From: Marinicellulosiphila megalodicopiae
GTDB taxonomy: Bacteria; Pseudomonadota; Gammaproteobacteria; Pseudomonadales; Natronospirillaceae
Assembly (NCBI RefSeq): GCF_045862395.1
Contig: NZ_AP023087.1
Location: forward strand, 3,968,001-4,032,000
Direction of reading: 5' to 3'
DNA: 64,000 nucleotides
Part shown: positions 9,212-18,574 of the stretch, piece by piece
Layout of the letters: each line of letters opens with the position of its first letter
How positions within the stretch are numbered: the stretch's first letter is position 1
Position numbers and translations under genes: made by a program
The notes under the pieces: generated by a model
Told to the model about the DNA's origin: nothing
The model's database searches: none
Seen by the model: the letters and a program-made list of their open reading frames with translations, nothing else

Positions 9212-9249
9212 TGTTTTTATCCCAAAAATACATTAAAAAATCGGCCAAC

Positions 9250-10254
9250 ATGATACCTGTTTTAAACTTACCTGTCGCTAGTAAAAAAAAACCATGGCAA
9301 ATTGAGCTCTCCAAGGCACAAATCAGCCTTAAAGAATTGCTCTATTTTTGCGAATTACCCATGCAAGATTCATTATTGGAGCATTCTGACTTTATAATTA
9401 AAGCCACGCCTAATTACTTAAATTGCATTGTAAAAGGCAATATTAACGACCCTTTATTATTACAAATTCTCCCCTTTAAATCTGAAAATGATCTAATAGA
9501 GGGATATAGTAACGATCCATTACTTGAAAAATCGCAAAATCCTCAAGCTGCGATTGTGCATAAATATCAAAACCGTATTTTAGTCGTCGCGACAGGCAGC
9601 TGTGCGATTCATTGTCGTTATTGTTTTAGGCGTCATTTTCCCTATGAAGAAAACAAACATTCAAAACAACAATGGATTCAAACAGTTGATTATTTAAACA
9701 AACACCAAGAAGTAAATGAAATTATTTTTTCAGGAGGTGACCCCCTAAGTTTAAGTGACGCATCTTTAAAAATGATGATCAATGATCTTGAAAAAATTCC
9801 CACAATTAAAACCATACGCTTTCATTCGCGTATTCCAGTTGTTTTACCAAGTCGTATTGATGCTGATTTTGAATCGATTTTTAAACAATCCACTAAACAT
9901 TTAGTAATGGTGATTCATAGTAATCATGCAAATGAGCTAAATACCGAAGTAAAACTTGCCTGTAAAACTCTTAAATCCAATGGATTTACACTTTTAAATC
10001 AATCTGTAATTTTAAAAAATATAAATAACCACGCCGATATTTTAGCTAAACTCAGTGAGAGGTTATTTGATTGCGGGGTAATGCCTTATTATTTGCACTT
10101 ACTTGACCAAGTTCACGGTTCGGAACATTTTAGCTTACCACTTAATGAAGTCACTTTGATTTATGAGCAATTACAAGCCAAACTATCAGGCTACCTTGTA
10201 CCAAAATTAGCAAAAGAAGAACCCAATCATTCTAATAAAACGCTTATAGTCTAA
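9250..10254 (+). CDS. epmB: EF-P lysine 2,3-aminomutase EpmB (radical SAM)
   Basis: 334 residues from the ATG at 9250; an in-frame TTG at 9211 would overlap the efp start and add 13 residues, and is less likely. The radical SAM cysteines are Cys118, Cys122 and Cys125 in CAIHCRYC, within two residues of their positions in E. coli EpmB. The glycine-rich SAM-binding strand IIFSGGDPLS follows. The enzyme converts (S)-alpha-lysine to (R)-beta-lysine, the substrate of EpmA. Its length matches EpmB, not the longer clostridial lysine 2,3-aminomutases. It diverges from efp, and the spacing leaves a short shared promoter region. Confidence 0.95.
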   Translation: MIPVLNLPVASKKKPWQIELSKAQISLKELLYFCELPMQDSLLEHSDFIIKATPNYLNCIVKGNINDPLLLQILPFKSENDLIEGYSNDPLLEKSQNPQAAIVHKYQNRILVVATGSCAIHCRYCFRRHFPYEENKHSKQQWIQTVDYLNKHQEVNEIIFSGGDPLSLSDASLKMMINDLEKIPTIKTIRFHSRIPVVLPSRIDADFESIFKQSTKHLVMVIHSNHANELNTEVKLACKTLKSNGFTLLNQSVILKNINNHADILAKLSERLFDCGVMPYYLHLLDQVHGSEHFSLPLNEVTLIYEQLQAKLSGYLVPKLAKEEPNHSNKTLIV

Positions 10255-10458
10255 AAAATTGCACTTTTTTACCTCATTAGACTACCTAAAAGCGACACTT
10301 AGCGGTATATTGGAAATGTTTAAATCTTCGTAATTAACATACCTAAAACAATACAGTTAATCTGGAGTGGAAATATCATCATTCAATCTTCCGAGTTAGC
10401 AGGTTTCGGCTTATCTAATTTAACATTGAAAAGCCTATAGCAAGGATCTAAGAGCACT

Positions 10459-12231
10459 ATGTTTAATAAAGCAGATTCAGAATACTTAAAAATAGCACCC
10501 AAAAAATTGGATTCACTGTCGTTTTGCGAGGCTTCAGTACGTCAATTAAATAATTGGGCAAAAAATTTACCAATTGCGAATATTGGTGAAACCTCACGCT
10601 TGTTATATCACGCTGTAATAGAAATTAATCAATTAAAAATATCCGAACACAGTCGTTTTGATATGTTAGAGCTTATTCGGCAACCCATTTATTATGTGTG
10701 TGATGCATTGTCACGAAAATACCTTGAACACGCACTGGTATTAGACGACTCACAAAAGAAAGTAGCCAATTTATCTCAATCTTTACAGCTGCATTTAGCG
10801 ACAGGATATAAATCGGTTGTTCGCGAATATATTCAAGCCCATGGTAATGCGGGTAAAACCAAAGAATATGTCAACATTGCCGTACACAGATGCCTATGTG
10901 ATTTAACACCAAGTTTGTTAAGAAATTACAAATTATATTTACCTAACCCTCCTGGTTTATGGAAAGAAATTCATCAAATCTATTTCATGGCGAAAGCCCT
11001 TCAAGTGGAAAAATTTGCAACTCTTGACCCATTAAACAAACACAACGTTAAATTAACCGTTGAACAATGCTATTTACGCGGAATTTTATTAAGCACTTCA
11101 CAGCCAAATCAACTTCAAAAAACAGATTTAACACTGATATATGAATCTTTAGAGCTCTGGGTACATAAAATTGAATTAAATACAGTGGTTGCAGAAAAAG
11201 ACGTCATTTTAATTGACCCCGATAGCGATGGCGCTCCGATTTATCGTTATCTAGCTAAAATTTCAAATTTAGCGCAATACAATGGCATCAATACTTTGCA
11301 TTTGATTCGAGCACTGCATCAACATTTATCTTTTATCACCAAAGGCGAAGACAAGTCTGATCTTAATGTGCCAGAGTCCATCGATACCAATTTATTGCAG
11401 CATTTAATCCAATCTTGGGGAGGAATGAAGCAACGAACGTTCTCTCGCTTTAATGCAACTGGTGAAACTGAAGTTTGCATAGGATTAAGTGCTACTCACT
11501 ATCATTTGTCTGGCGGACAATCTTTAGCCCAACAAATCTCTAAAGAAAAAATTGGCCTAGTGTCTAAAACCAACCAATTTATTGATGAAAATCTTGAACC
11601 ATTACCAACTGAAGACATTTGGTCTGGCTCCTTTGATGCAAGTGATAATTTAATTCCTGTGAATCGCGAGTTTTCTAAAAAGCAAAATGATGCGATTAAA
11701 AATGATGACTACCCAAAATATAAAACGCTGCTAGTGAATACCAGTCCACGCGGATACTGTTTACAGTGGCCAGGGAAACCTGCCAATAACTTAGTTACAG
11801 GCGAAATTGTTGCCATTAAAGAAAAAAACCTATCCCACTGGAATATTGGTATCTTACGTTGGATACGTTTTGGCAAAAGTGGCAATACACAAATGGGTAT
11901 TGAATTGATATCTCCTAATTGTGTGCCTTGCGCAGCTAGAATAATGAGTAAAGCTGGAGAACACGGCGAACATTTAAGAGCATTATATGTTCCAGAAATT
12001 CAAGCAATTGGGCAGCCGGCCTCGGTTATCACCGCCAAAATGCCATTCCAACTTAGCCAAAAAGTCGGGGTAAATATTGCTGGAGACGAATCACGATACC
12101 AACTAATTAAAAAAACGCTAAGCACTAGCCGCGTCAATCAATTTCAAGTAAGACCAATTAGTGCATCAACTGTCAAAGAAAATATCAGCGAAACGGGTGA
12201 TAGCTTTGATAATTTATGGCGCAAACTATAA
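10459..12231 (+). CDS. PilZ-like domain protein, cotranscribed with the FimX-like gene
   Basis: 590 residues, cytoplasmic, no signal or membrane segment. The first 420 residues are helical and I do not recognise a fold. At about residues 427-432 NTSPRG matches the (D/N)xSxxG half of a PilZ c-di-GMP site, followed by beta-strand-rich sequence (YCLQWPG, GILRWIRFGKSG, MGIELISP) like a PilZ barrel; the usual RxxxR half is not obvious. It ends 18 bases before the FimX-like gene, and a similar large protein is encoded beside fimX in Pseudomonas aeruginosa. A role in c-di-GMP-controlled surface or pilus behaviour is inferred. The 204 bases upstream hold no recognised gene. Confidence 0.6.
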   Translation: MFNKADSEYLKIAPKKLDSLSFCEASVRQLNNWAKNLPIANIGETSRLLYHAVIEINQLKISEHSRFDMLELIRQPIYYVCDALSRKYLEHALVLDDSQKKVANLSQSLQLHLATGYKSVVREYIQAHGNAGKTKEYVNIAVHRCLCDLTPSLLRNYKLYLPNPPGLWKEIHQIYFMAKALQVEKFATLDPLNKHNVKLTVEQCYLRGILLSTSQPNQLQKTDLTLIYESLELWVHKIELNTVVAEKDVILIDPDSDGAPIYRYLAKISNLAQYNGINTLHLIRALHQHLSFITKGEDKSDLNVPESIDTNLLQHLIQSWGGMKQRTFSRFNATGETEVCIGLSATHYHLSGGQSLAQQISKEKIGLVSKTNQFIDENLEPLPTEDIWSGSFDASDNLIPVNREFSKKQNDAIKNDDYPKYKTLLVNTSPRGYCLQWPGKPANNLVTGEIVAIKEKNLSHWNIGILRWIRFGKSGNTQMGIELISPNCVPCAARIMSKAGEHGEHLRALYVPEIQAIGQPASVITAKMPFQLSQKVGVNIAGDESRYQLIKKTLSTSRVNQFQVRPISASTVKENISETGDSFDNLWRKL

Positions 12232-12249
12232 TGAAAAAGAAGTAAATTC

Positions 12250-14310
12250 ATGAAACCAACTAAAGCGACTATTCGATTATTATTAATTCATGACAATCAA
12301 GGGGATGCCGAACCATTGTTAAATATTTTACGTAACAATGGTTTTTCAGCACGCACCCATTTTATTGCAAGCGAACAAGAATTAACCCAAGTATTAGGTA
12401 CGCAAACGTGGGATATGGCTTTTGTAAAGCTGGATACAGAAACGGTTGATCCAATTGAATGTTCGAAAATAATCTTAGCTTCAGAAAAAGACATACCGAT
12501 TATTGGGTTATTAGATCAGTACAGCGCTGAAGATTTAACAAATGCAATGGAACTTGGTTTACAGGATGTTGTTGTAGAAAGCCAAGAAGACCATTTACAT
12601 TTAGTGACTTCACGCGAATTTAAAGCATTAAATAATCGTCGCTTAAAAAGAAAAGCCCAAATCGAATTAAAAGAAACACAAAAACGCTGCCAGTTATTAT
12701 TAGAAAGTTCAAAAGATGCCATTACTTATGTCCATGAAGGCATGCATATTTTTGCAAACAATACCTACATGGAAATGTTCGGTTACGATGATATGGATGA
12801 ATTATCATGTATGCCAATAATGGATATGATTGCCTCTGAAAATGTCGCAAGCTTAAAAGATGCTTTAAAAATAAAATCCGGTGAACACAATATTGATTGC
12901 ACTGGCGTCCATGAAAACGGAACTCACTTTAAAATCAAAATGACATTTTCTCCCGCTATTTTTGAAGGCGAAACCTGCCTACAAATTGTAATTCGATCCA
13001 ATGAAGACAACAGCGCTGAGTTAGAAGAAAAACTTAATGAAATCCGTCAAAAAGACTTAGTTACAGGCTTATTTAATCGTACACATTTTGTTGATCAATT
13101 AGATTACTATTACCAACAATCCGTTCAATCTGGAAAACAAACGCCATTATTGTATTTAAGCATCATCAAATTTGCGGAGTTAAAAAGTGAAGTTGGATTA
13201 GCCGGTACTGATTTATTATTAAAAGACATTGCGGAAGTTTTAAATCACTGCAAATTAGAAAATAGTATAATTACTCGCTATCGTGATGATGTTTTTACGG
13301 TAATATTTCCAGGCTCAAGTAACGAAGAAATCAAAGAGCATGCTAAATTAATTTTACAATCAATCAGCGAACACCTGTTTGAAGTCGATGGAAAAACACT
13401 TAATTTACGCCCATTAATTGGCATCAGTAATATCAATGAGAAAAATGAAAGTGCATCTCAAGCTTTAACTCATGCTCATCAATCAAATACCCAAGCAACC
13501 GAAGAGCACCCAATCAATGTGTATGACCCAAGTGATTCTTCGAATTTAAAAGACGATGGATTACTTGCTCAATTACAGCATGCCATTGAACATGATCAAT
13601 TCAATATATACTTTCAACCCATTGTCAGTTTACGTGGGGACAGTAAAGAGCACTACGAAGCATCTATTAGCTTAAAAGGGCCTGATGGCACCGAAATTAA
13701 TGGCAGTGAGTTTTTAACCATGGCTGTGGATTCTGGTCTAAGCGCAAAAATCGATCGTTGGTTTATCGCTCATTGCGCGACAATTTTAGCCAACCAACGC
13801 CAAAAAAGTGGACAAACACGTTTATTTATTACAATCAGCTTTGAATCCATTCAAGATGCTGGATTTATTCCTTGGTTTAACGGTGTACTTACAGAAAGCC
13901 ATTTACCAAGTGATGCAATATCATTACAAATCACCGAAGAAGTTGCTCAAACTTATTTAAAAGCAGCAAAAGCATTTTCGAAAAGTTTGGATGTTATCAA
14001 AACCCCATTATCCATCAGCCATTTTGGATTGATTCAATCCGATCTGAGTATTAATAAACACTTAAATATAAGTTATATTAAAGTGGATAAAAGTTTTGTT
14101 AATGATCTTTCTACATCAGATGCCGCTCAAGCAAAACTTAATGAACTGGTTAGTGATATTCACGCTCGTGAAATAAAATCCATTGTCACTCATATAGAAA
14201 GTGCCTCAGTCATGGCGACATTATGGCAAGCTGGTGTGCATTATATTCAAGGTCAATATCTTCAGTCACCTTCAAAACAAATGAATTATAATTTTTCAGA
14301 AGAAGAATAA
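12250..14310 (+). CDS. fimX: FimX-like degenerate GGDEF-EAL c-di-GMP receptor
   Basis: 686 residues with the FimX order: REC-like (1-125), PAS (about 145-255), GGDEF-like (about 262-420), EAL-like (about 438-680). P. aeruginosa FimX has 691. The GGDEF motif is degraded to RDDVF (near residue 345). In the EAL domain EAL is EAS, the DDFG loop is SHFG and the VAEGVE glutamate is replaced (VTHIES), while ITE, the loop lysine (IKVDKSF) and IQGQYLQSP remain. Both enzymatic activities should be lost, leaving a c-di-GMP binding receptor. In Pseudomonas and Xanthomonas FimX works with PilB/PilZ to drive type IV pili. The REC-like domain is also atypical. Confidence 0.82.
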   Translation: MKPTKATIRLLLIHDNQGDAEPLLNILRNNGFSARTHFIASEQELTQVLGTQTWDMAFVKLDTETVDPIECSKIILASEKDIPIIGLLDQYSAEDLTNAMELGLQDVVVESQEDHLHLVTSREFKALNNRRLKRKAQIELKETQKRCQLLLESSKDAITYVHEGMHIFANNTYMEMFGYDDMDELSCMPIMDMIASENVASLKDALKIKSGEHNIDCTGVHENGTHFKIKMTFSPAIFEGETCLQIVIRSNEDNSAELEEKLNEIRQKDLVTGLFNRTHFVDQLDYYYQQSVQSGKQTPLLYLSIIKFAELKSEVGLAGTDLLLKDIAEVLNHCKLENSIITRYRDDVFTVIFPGSSNEEIKEHAKLILQSISEHLFEVDGKTLNLRPLIGISNINEKNESASQALTHAHQSNTQATEEHPINVYDPSDSSNLKDDGLLAQLQHAIEHDQFNIYFQPIVSLRGDSKEHYEASISLKGPDGTEINGSEFLTMAVDSGLSAKIDRWFIAHCATILANQRQKSGQTRLFITISFESIQDAGFIPWFNGVLTESHLPSDAISLQITEEVAQTYLKAAKAFSKSLDVIKTPLSISHFGLIQSDLSINKHLNISYIKVDKSFVNDLSTSDAAQAKLNELVSDIHAREIKSIVTHIESASVMATLWQAGVHYIQGQYLQSPSKQMNYNFSEEE

Positions 14311-14324
14311 TCTCGATCAAAATT

Positions 14325-14346
14325 GCGCATAAAGCCTTTTATGCGC
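14325..14346 (+). terminator. Terminator-like hairpin after the FimX-like gene
   Basis: Nine-base arms GCGCATAAA / TTTATGCGC with a four-base loop, followed by CCCCTTTAAT rather than a clean T tract. It lies between the FimX-like stop codon and the MFS gene start. Confidence 0.5.
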
Positions 14347-14365
14347 CCCCTTTAATGGTAATAAT

Positions 14366-15550
14366 ATGAACCGTTCCATATACTTAATTGCCATTGCGCA
14401 ACTTTGCTTCATGTCTGTCAATATGATGTTCTTACTAACCGCTAGTTTGGTTGGCGCTGCATTGGATCAAACTGGCCTACTCAGTACAGCACCCCTTGCC
14501 ATCATGTTATTTACTATTCTAATTTTTACCCCTATTGCTAATAAATTAATGCAACGGTTTGGGAAAATTTATATCTTTAGAATGGTTTCGATATTACTTG
14601 GGGTTTGCGTATTTATAGGTTACTTATCCATTATTAACCATTCATTTTATTTATATTTATTTGCATCCTCGCTATTGGGAATCAGCGCAAGTGCGGCTAA
14701 TTTTTTTCGATTTGCTGCCATGGAATCTGCACAACCAAATAAGATGGCAAAAGCATTAAGTTTGATTATGTTAATGGGCGTAGCAAGCTCAATTATTGCT
14801 CCTAATTTAAGTAAAAGTATTGACTCCTTATTAGGTGTTCAATTTTCTGCTGTATACCTTGCAATGATTCCTTTTGCCGTTGTGATGTTCATAGTTTTTA
14901 GTATGACTCCTAATATAAAACCCCAACAAACAGCAAAAACCAACAAAAAAATAGCACTACCACCTAAACTTTATTTACCAAGTATACATGCCACAATTGC
15001 AAACGCAGTCATGGTATTTGTAATGGGTGTCACGCCTGCTGCTATGTATCATATGAACTTCAATTTTAGCGACTCTGCTTTTGTCATTCAATGGCATATG
15101 CTGGGTATGTTTGCACCTTCATTATTTTCTGCATGGATCATCAAAAAAATTGGCGTGTATCAATTTCAGTTTACAGGGGCATGGATATTATTGAGCGCTT
15201 TAATTATTAATTTAATTACAACCAATCATTTAAGCTTAACTATTTCATTATTTTTATTGGGTGTAGGGTGGAATTTTGTTTATATTGGCGCTTCTACGCA
15301 ACTGGTACAATGGAATAAAAAAGAACATCTTGGCCAAGCACAAACTCGAAATGAAATGATGATTTTCGCTTTTTCTGGTTGTGCAATGTTATTTTCTGGG
15401 GCTATTTTAAATCTGTTAGGGTGGGAGTTGTTAAATACTTTCGCCATTATACCGGTTCTCTTTTTATTAGGGTTATTATTTTACAAACCCAATCACATCA
15501 ATCCCTATCACATCAATCCCAACCAATTAAAAACCAATGAACCGACTTAA
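14366..15550 (+). CDS. Major facilitator superfamily permease
   Basis: 394 residues with about twelve hydrophobic helices, so an inner-membrane transporter of MFS type. The loop after the second helix, KLMQRFGKIYIFR, corresponds to the MFS motif A position. A basic linker near residue 185 (KPQQTAKTNKKIALPPK) separates the two six-helix halves. The C-terminus carries a small repeat, HINPYHINPNQ. The substrate cannot be told; single 12-helix MFS proteins of this kind include drug and metabolite exporters. The stop overlaps the start of the next pseudouridine synthase gene by 14 bases, so the two are cotranscribed. Confidence 0.8.
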   Translation: MNRSIYLIAIAQLCFMSVNMMFLLTASLVGAALDQTGLLSTAPLAIMLFTILIFTPIANKLMQRFGKIYIFRMVSILLGVCVFIGYLSIINHSFYLYLFASSLLGISASAANFFRFAAMESAQPNKMAKALSLIMLMGVASSIIAPNLSKSIDSLLGVQFSAVYLAMIPFAVVMFIVFSMTPNIKPQQTAKTNKKIALPPKLYLPSIHATIANAVMVFVMGVTPAAMYHMNFNFSDSAFVIQWHMLGMFAPSLFSAWIIKKIGVYQFQFTGAWILLSALIINLITTNHLSLTISLFLLGVGWNFVYIGASTQLVQWNKKEHLGQAQTRNEMMIFAFSGCAMLFSGAILNLLGWELLNTFAIIPVLFLLGLLFYKPNHINPYHINPNQLKTNEPT

Positions 15551-16199
15551 TCAGTACTCCTGTTTTGATATCATAGAAAACAATCATGATTTTTTAATTA
15601 TTAATAAACATGCAGGAATCAATGTCCATAAAACCAAACTAGAAAAAGGTTTACTTGATTACATACTATTAGAGACAGGGCTATGTGTAGATTTATGTCA
15701 TCGTTTAGACAAAGATACATCCGGTATTATGGTGTTAGGTAAACACCATGATGCGACAAGTCAAATCAGTCAGCTTTTTGCCAATAAACAAATTCAAAAA
15801 CGTTATGTGGCCATTTCCTCAGAACCACCAAAAAAGAAACAAGGCGCAATCATTGGTGATATCGTCCCAGCAAGAAATGGAAATTACAAATTAGCAAAAA
15901 CCAAAGACAATCCAAGTAAAACCTTATTTAAATCTGTTAATTTAATTGCAAAACATAGAGCTTGGTTGTTAACCCCTATAACCGGAAAAACCCACCAGTT
16001 GAGGGTCATTTTAAAAAGTTTAGGCAGCCCTATTTTAGGAGACAGTCGATACTCGAATACAGTGGCAAAGCGCATGTATTTACATTGTTTTCATTTAAGT
16101 TTTCAATATAACGCTATTAAATATCGTTTTGATTTTTTACCTATCGACGGGGAGTTTTCTTTATTAACACACGCCCCAGAGTTGTGGTTTAGCCCTTAA
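15537..16199 (+). CDS. RluA-family pseudouridine synthase (TIGR01621-like)
   Basis: 220 residues, catalytic domain only, without an S4 domain. The core HRLDKDTSGIMVLGK holds the catalytic Asp (third residue of RLD), and TGKTHQLRVILKSLGSPILGDSRY is the conserved family C-terminal motif. The small size resembles the TIGR01621 group of RluA-like proteins, whose RNA target is not established as far as I know. It overlaps the upstream MFS gene by 14 bases. Its 3' end overlaps the convergent RluA-family gene by 11 bases, placing two pseudouridine synthases tail to tail. Confidence 0.85.
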   Translation: MNRLNQYSCFDIIENNHDFLIINKHAGINVHKTKLEKGLLDYILLETGLCVDLCHRLDKDTSGIMVLGKHHDATSQISQLFANKQIQKRYVAISSEPPKKKQGAIIGDIVPARNGNYKLAKTKDNPSKTLFKSVNLIAKHRAWLLTPITGKTHQLRVILKSLGSPILGDSRYSNTVAKRMYLHCFHLSFQYNAIKYRFDFLPIDGEFSLLTHAPELWFSP

Positions 16200-17082
16200 G
16201 CCCAACTTCATTACAAAATTTAATCCATTGCGGTGAGTAATGCTCATCTTTAATTAATTGCTCTACACCATTTATATCTAGCTCAATTTCATAAGCCATT
16301 AATAAATGGTGCGATGTTTTTAATTTTAATTCGTCTAATTCAGTAATTTCATCATTTAAGCGTTTTAGATAATATTCACCGTTATTTGCATAAATTTTAT
16401 CTCCCACAATAGGATGTCCTAGATGCGCAAGGTGAGCACGAAGTTGATGTTTTCGCCCTGTTTTTAAATGACACTCAATAATTGAATAGTCTCCACAGGT
16501 TTGTAAAACTTTAAAAAACGTTCCGCTTTGTTTTCCAGTATCGCACACGTACATTTTACAACGAATGTCACTGTCTTGTTTTGTATTTAAAAAACATTCA
16601 AAATCCAGCTCTTGCCAATTGGGCTTGCCATAAACAATCGCTTTATATACTTTCTTTTGCATTAAAGCGGCAAGTTTTGGCTGCCAATATTGTGCCTGTT
16701 CCTTATTTTTGGTTAATAAGACAATACCCGACGTATCCAAATCTAGTCGGTGTAATAGATGTGCATCTGAAAAATTAGATTCGCGCTGAACAAGTTTTAC
16801 TAAAGTGTTGATGACATTTCTTGTGGTTTTATGGACAGGTAAATTGGCAGGTTTATGGACAGCAAGAATTTCATCCCCTTCCCAAAGTAATTTCCAGTTA
16901 ATATCTACGTCAGGTTCGAAATATTCTACAACAGACCAACAAATATTTTGACCTTGTTTTATTTCAGTATTCGTATTTACAACAACCCCATCAATTTTAC
17001 ATTGCGAGTTTAATAATATTTCATCAATAACTGACAACTCTATGGTAGGCATGCAAAATTCAATATAAGTTTTAAGAAGCAT
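16189..17082 (-). CDS. RluA-family RNA pseudouridine synthase
   Basis: 297 residues from the ATG at 17080-17082. The open frame extends another 47 codons upstream, but that part lies inside the neighbouring membrane-protein gene and looks unlike any synthase. An S4-like region (about 1-50, ending GVVVNTNTEIKQGQNICW) precedes the catalytic domain with HRLDLDTSGIVLLTKNK and TGRKHQLRAHLAHLGHPIVGDKIY. The RNA target cannot be assigned. It is the last gene of a minus-strand run that begins at 20307. No strong ribosome binding site is visible for either candidate ATG (17082 or 17052), so the exact start is uncertain. Confidence 0.82.
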   Translation of the reverse strand: MLLKTYIEFCMPTIELSVIDEILLNSQCKIDGVVVNTNTEIKQGQNICWSVVEYFEPDVDINWKLLWEGDEILAVHKPANLPVHKTTRNVINTLVKLVQRESNFSDAHLLHRLDLDTSGIVLLTKNKEQAQYWQPKLAALMQKKVYKAIVYGKPNWQELDFECFLNTKQDSDIRCKMYVCDTGKQSGTFFKVLQTCGDYSIIECHLKTGRKHQLRAHLAHLGHPIVGDKIYANNGEYYLKRLNDEITELDELKLKTSHHLLMAYEIELDINGVEQLIKDEHYSPQWIKFCNEVGLKG

Positions 17083-17132
17083 CAAATGATGCCGTTGATG
17101 CACTATTTCATTAAACGCTTGATTGATTAAGA

Positions 17133-17474
17133 TCAAAACAATTTCAATTCTGTTATATAACCCAATCCAACCGACTGATTGAGTAACAATAAAAACATAA
17201 TGACCACTGCTGAAAAAAACCACCTCACTCGGGCACCAGAATTTCTAAATTTTGGGAAAATTTGAGCAGCATTTGTGATAAAAAAAGGCATGAGTAACGC
17301 ATTCCCAAATGTATACAAAACATTAAAAACGCCAGATGAATCAGGATAACTTCGATCTGCAATCATATAAGCCATTATCATATTAAGCAGTATTAAAATT
17401 AATGTAATAATGAAAAATATTTTTGTATTTTTCAAACGTCGTTGTCGATCAAGTTCTTCGAAATCTTGTTGCAT
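17133..17474 (-). CDS. Small inner-membrane protein of unknown function
   Basis: 113 residues with a charged N-terminus (MQQDFEELDRQRRLKN) and three hydrophobic segments at about 17-38, 48-73 and 83-107. It is not a family I recognise. It is 17 bases downstream of the 2OG-Fe(II) oxygenase gene on the same strand and is followed by the RluA-family gene, so it probably belongs to the same transcript. Confidence 0.6.
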   Translation of the reverse strand: MQQDFEELDRQRRLKNTKIFFIITLILILLNMIMAYMIADRSYPDSSGVFNVLYTFGNALLMPFFITNAAQIFPKFRNSGARVRWFFSAVVIMFLLLLNQSVGLGYITELKLF

Positions 17475-17491
17475 AGATCAGCGCCTAAAAA

Positions 17492-18139
17492 TTATTCAAT
17501 ATGAATTTGTGCATTAAATGCAACCACGCGTCTTGATATTTTACCAAAATACGCAATTGCTGAATGTTTTAAATAAGATGGAAATATTATCACTTGGCCA
17601 TCACAGGGTTCAATATCCCAAATGCCATTAGCCCCTAAATACGCAGTGCCTGAATCTTGATAATGATCTGCGTTTGACCGAGGGTCGTAAAAACGATTTT
17701 GTCCATTATCAATTTTACTTTCACCTTTATCTAAAAAATAAATACCACACCAAGAGCAGTTAGGATGCGAGTGTACATCATGGTATCCACCATTTTGAGT
17801 ATCATGAAACCATGATTCAATGATTTCACAATGCACATCAACATTTTCAGGCCAGTATGGATGATTCACTTCATAGGCCACGGTTGAAATTAATTCAATT
17901 AAAAAAAATTTTAAATTTTGCACATATTGATCATCGGTATCCAAAAAATCAAACGCACTTTCTTTTAAATTATTTTTAGCTTTAGTGGCAACAAAACTTT
18001 GAATATCACATTTTTGAGATTCTATTAAACGATTAATCACAGCATGTAATTCAGGTGCCGTTGCTTGATGATCCACATAATTGGCCTCAAACATTAAAGT
18101 TGACCAAAGTTTGATAGGCTCAATTTGTACTTCATTCAT
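17492..18139 (-). CDS. Putative 2-oxoglutarate/Fe(II)-dependent oxygenase
   Basis: 215 residues. The ATG at 18137-18139 overlaps the universal stress protein stop as ATGA, a coupled start; an upstream ATG at 18163 is possible and would add eight residues. The double-stranded beta-helix core shows HDVHSHPNCSWCGIYFL (the HxH/D type iron site with nearby His), DIEPCDGQVIIFPSYLKHSAIAY (the distal His) and RRVVAFNAQI (the Arg that binds 2-oxoglutarate). This matches the TIGR02466 family of uncharacterised oxygenases. The substrate is unknown. Its place in an operon with Rieske and stress proteins suggests redox or stress metabolism, which is inference. Confidence 0.75.
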   Translation of the reverse strand: MNEVQIEPIKLWSTLMFEANYVDHQATAPELHAVINRLIESQKCDIQSFVATKAKNNLKESAFDFLDTDDQYVQNLKFFLIELISTVAYEVNHPYWPENVDVHCEIIESWFHDTQNGGYHDVHSHPNCSWCGIYFLDKGESKIDNGQNRFYDPRSNADHYQDSGTAYLGANGIWDIEPCDGQVIIFPSYLKHSAIAYFGKISRRVVAFNAQIHIE

Positions 18140-18558
18140 ACTCTTATCGCCATTACATCGCAAGTTGCTCCATGAATCACACCACTTGAATGGGATCCAA
18201 ACAATAAGGATAAACCATGGCGACCATGACTACCCACTATAATCAAATCACACTCCAGCTCATCGGCAATCTGTCGAATTTTATTTGAAGTCTTACCATT
18301 TTCTAAAATACTATTTTCAACATCAACTGATAAACTTCGCACAAATTCATCTAGGCTTTTTTGAGCATAATTATCTATTTGTGTTTGAACTTGAGAGTAA
18401 TCAATTGGTGCCTCACTTGCATACGCATATCGAATGGACTCCTGAACATGAACAACACTCAGTTTCGCTTGACTCAACTTAGTTAATTCAATGGCTTTTA
18501 ATGCAATCTTTTTACTATCTTCAGTTAAATCTACTGCTAACAATATATGTTTATACAT
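18136..18558 (-). CDS. Universal stress protein, UspA family
   Basis: 140 residues, the full length of a single-domain Usp. The N-terminus MYKHILLAVDLTEDS is the family beta-alpha start, and GSHGRHGLSLLFGSHSSGVI is the nucleotide-binding G-2x-G-9x-G(S/T) motif, so an ATP-binding UspFG/MJ0577-like type is likely. A good ribosome binding site, AGGAG, precedes the ATG. It overlaps the oxygenase gene by 4 bases and follows the Rieske gene by 55 bases, in which a 12-base unit is repeated three times. Confidence 0.9.
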   Translation of the reverse strand: MYKHILLAVDLTEDSKKIALKAIELTKLSQAKLSVVHVQESIRYAYASEAPIDYSQVQTQIDNYAQKSLDEFVRSLSVDVENSILENGKTSNKIRQIADELECDLIIVGSHGRHGLSLLFGSHSSGVIHGATCDVMAIRV

Positions 18559-18574
18559 TTGATTTTCTCCTGTT

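Noticed and set aside
17083..17223. 47-codon N-terminal extension of the RluA-family gene
   Set aside because: It overlaps the membrane-protein gene in another frame and does not resemble the family.
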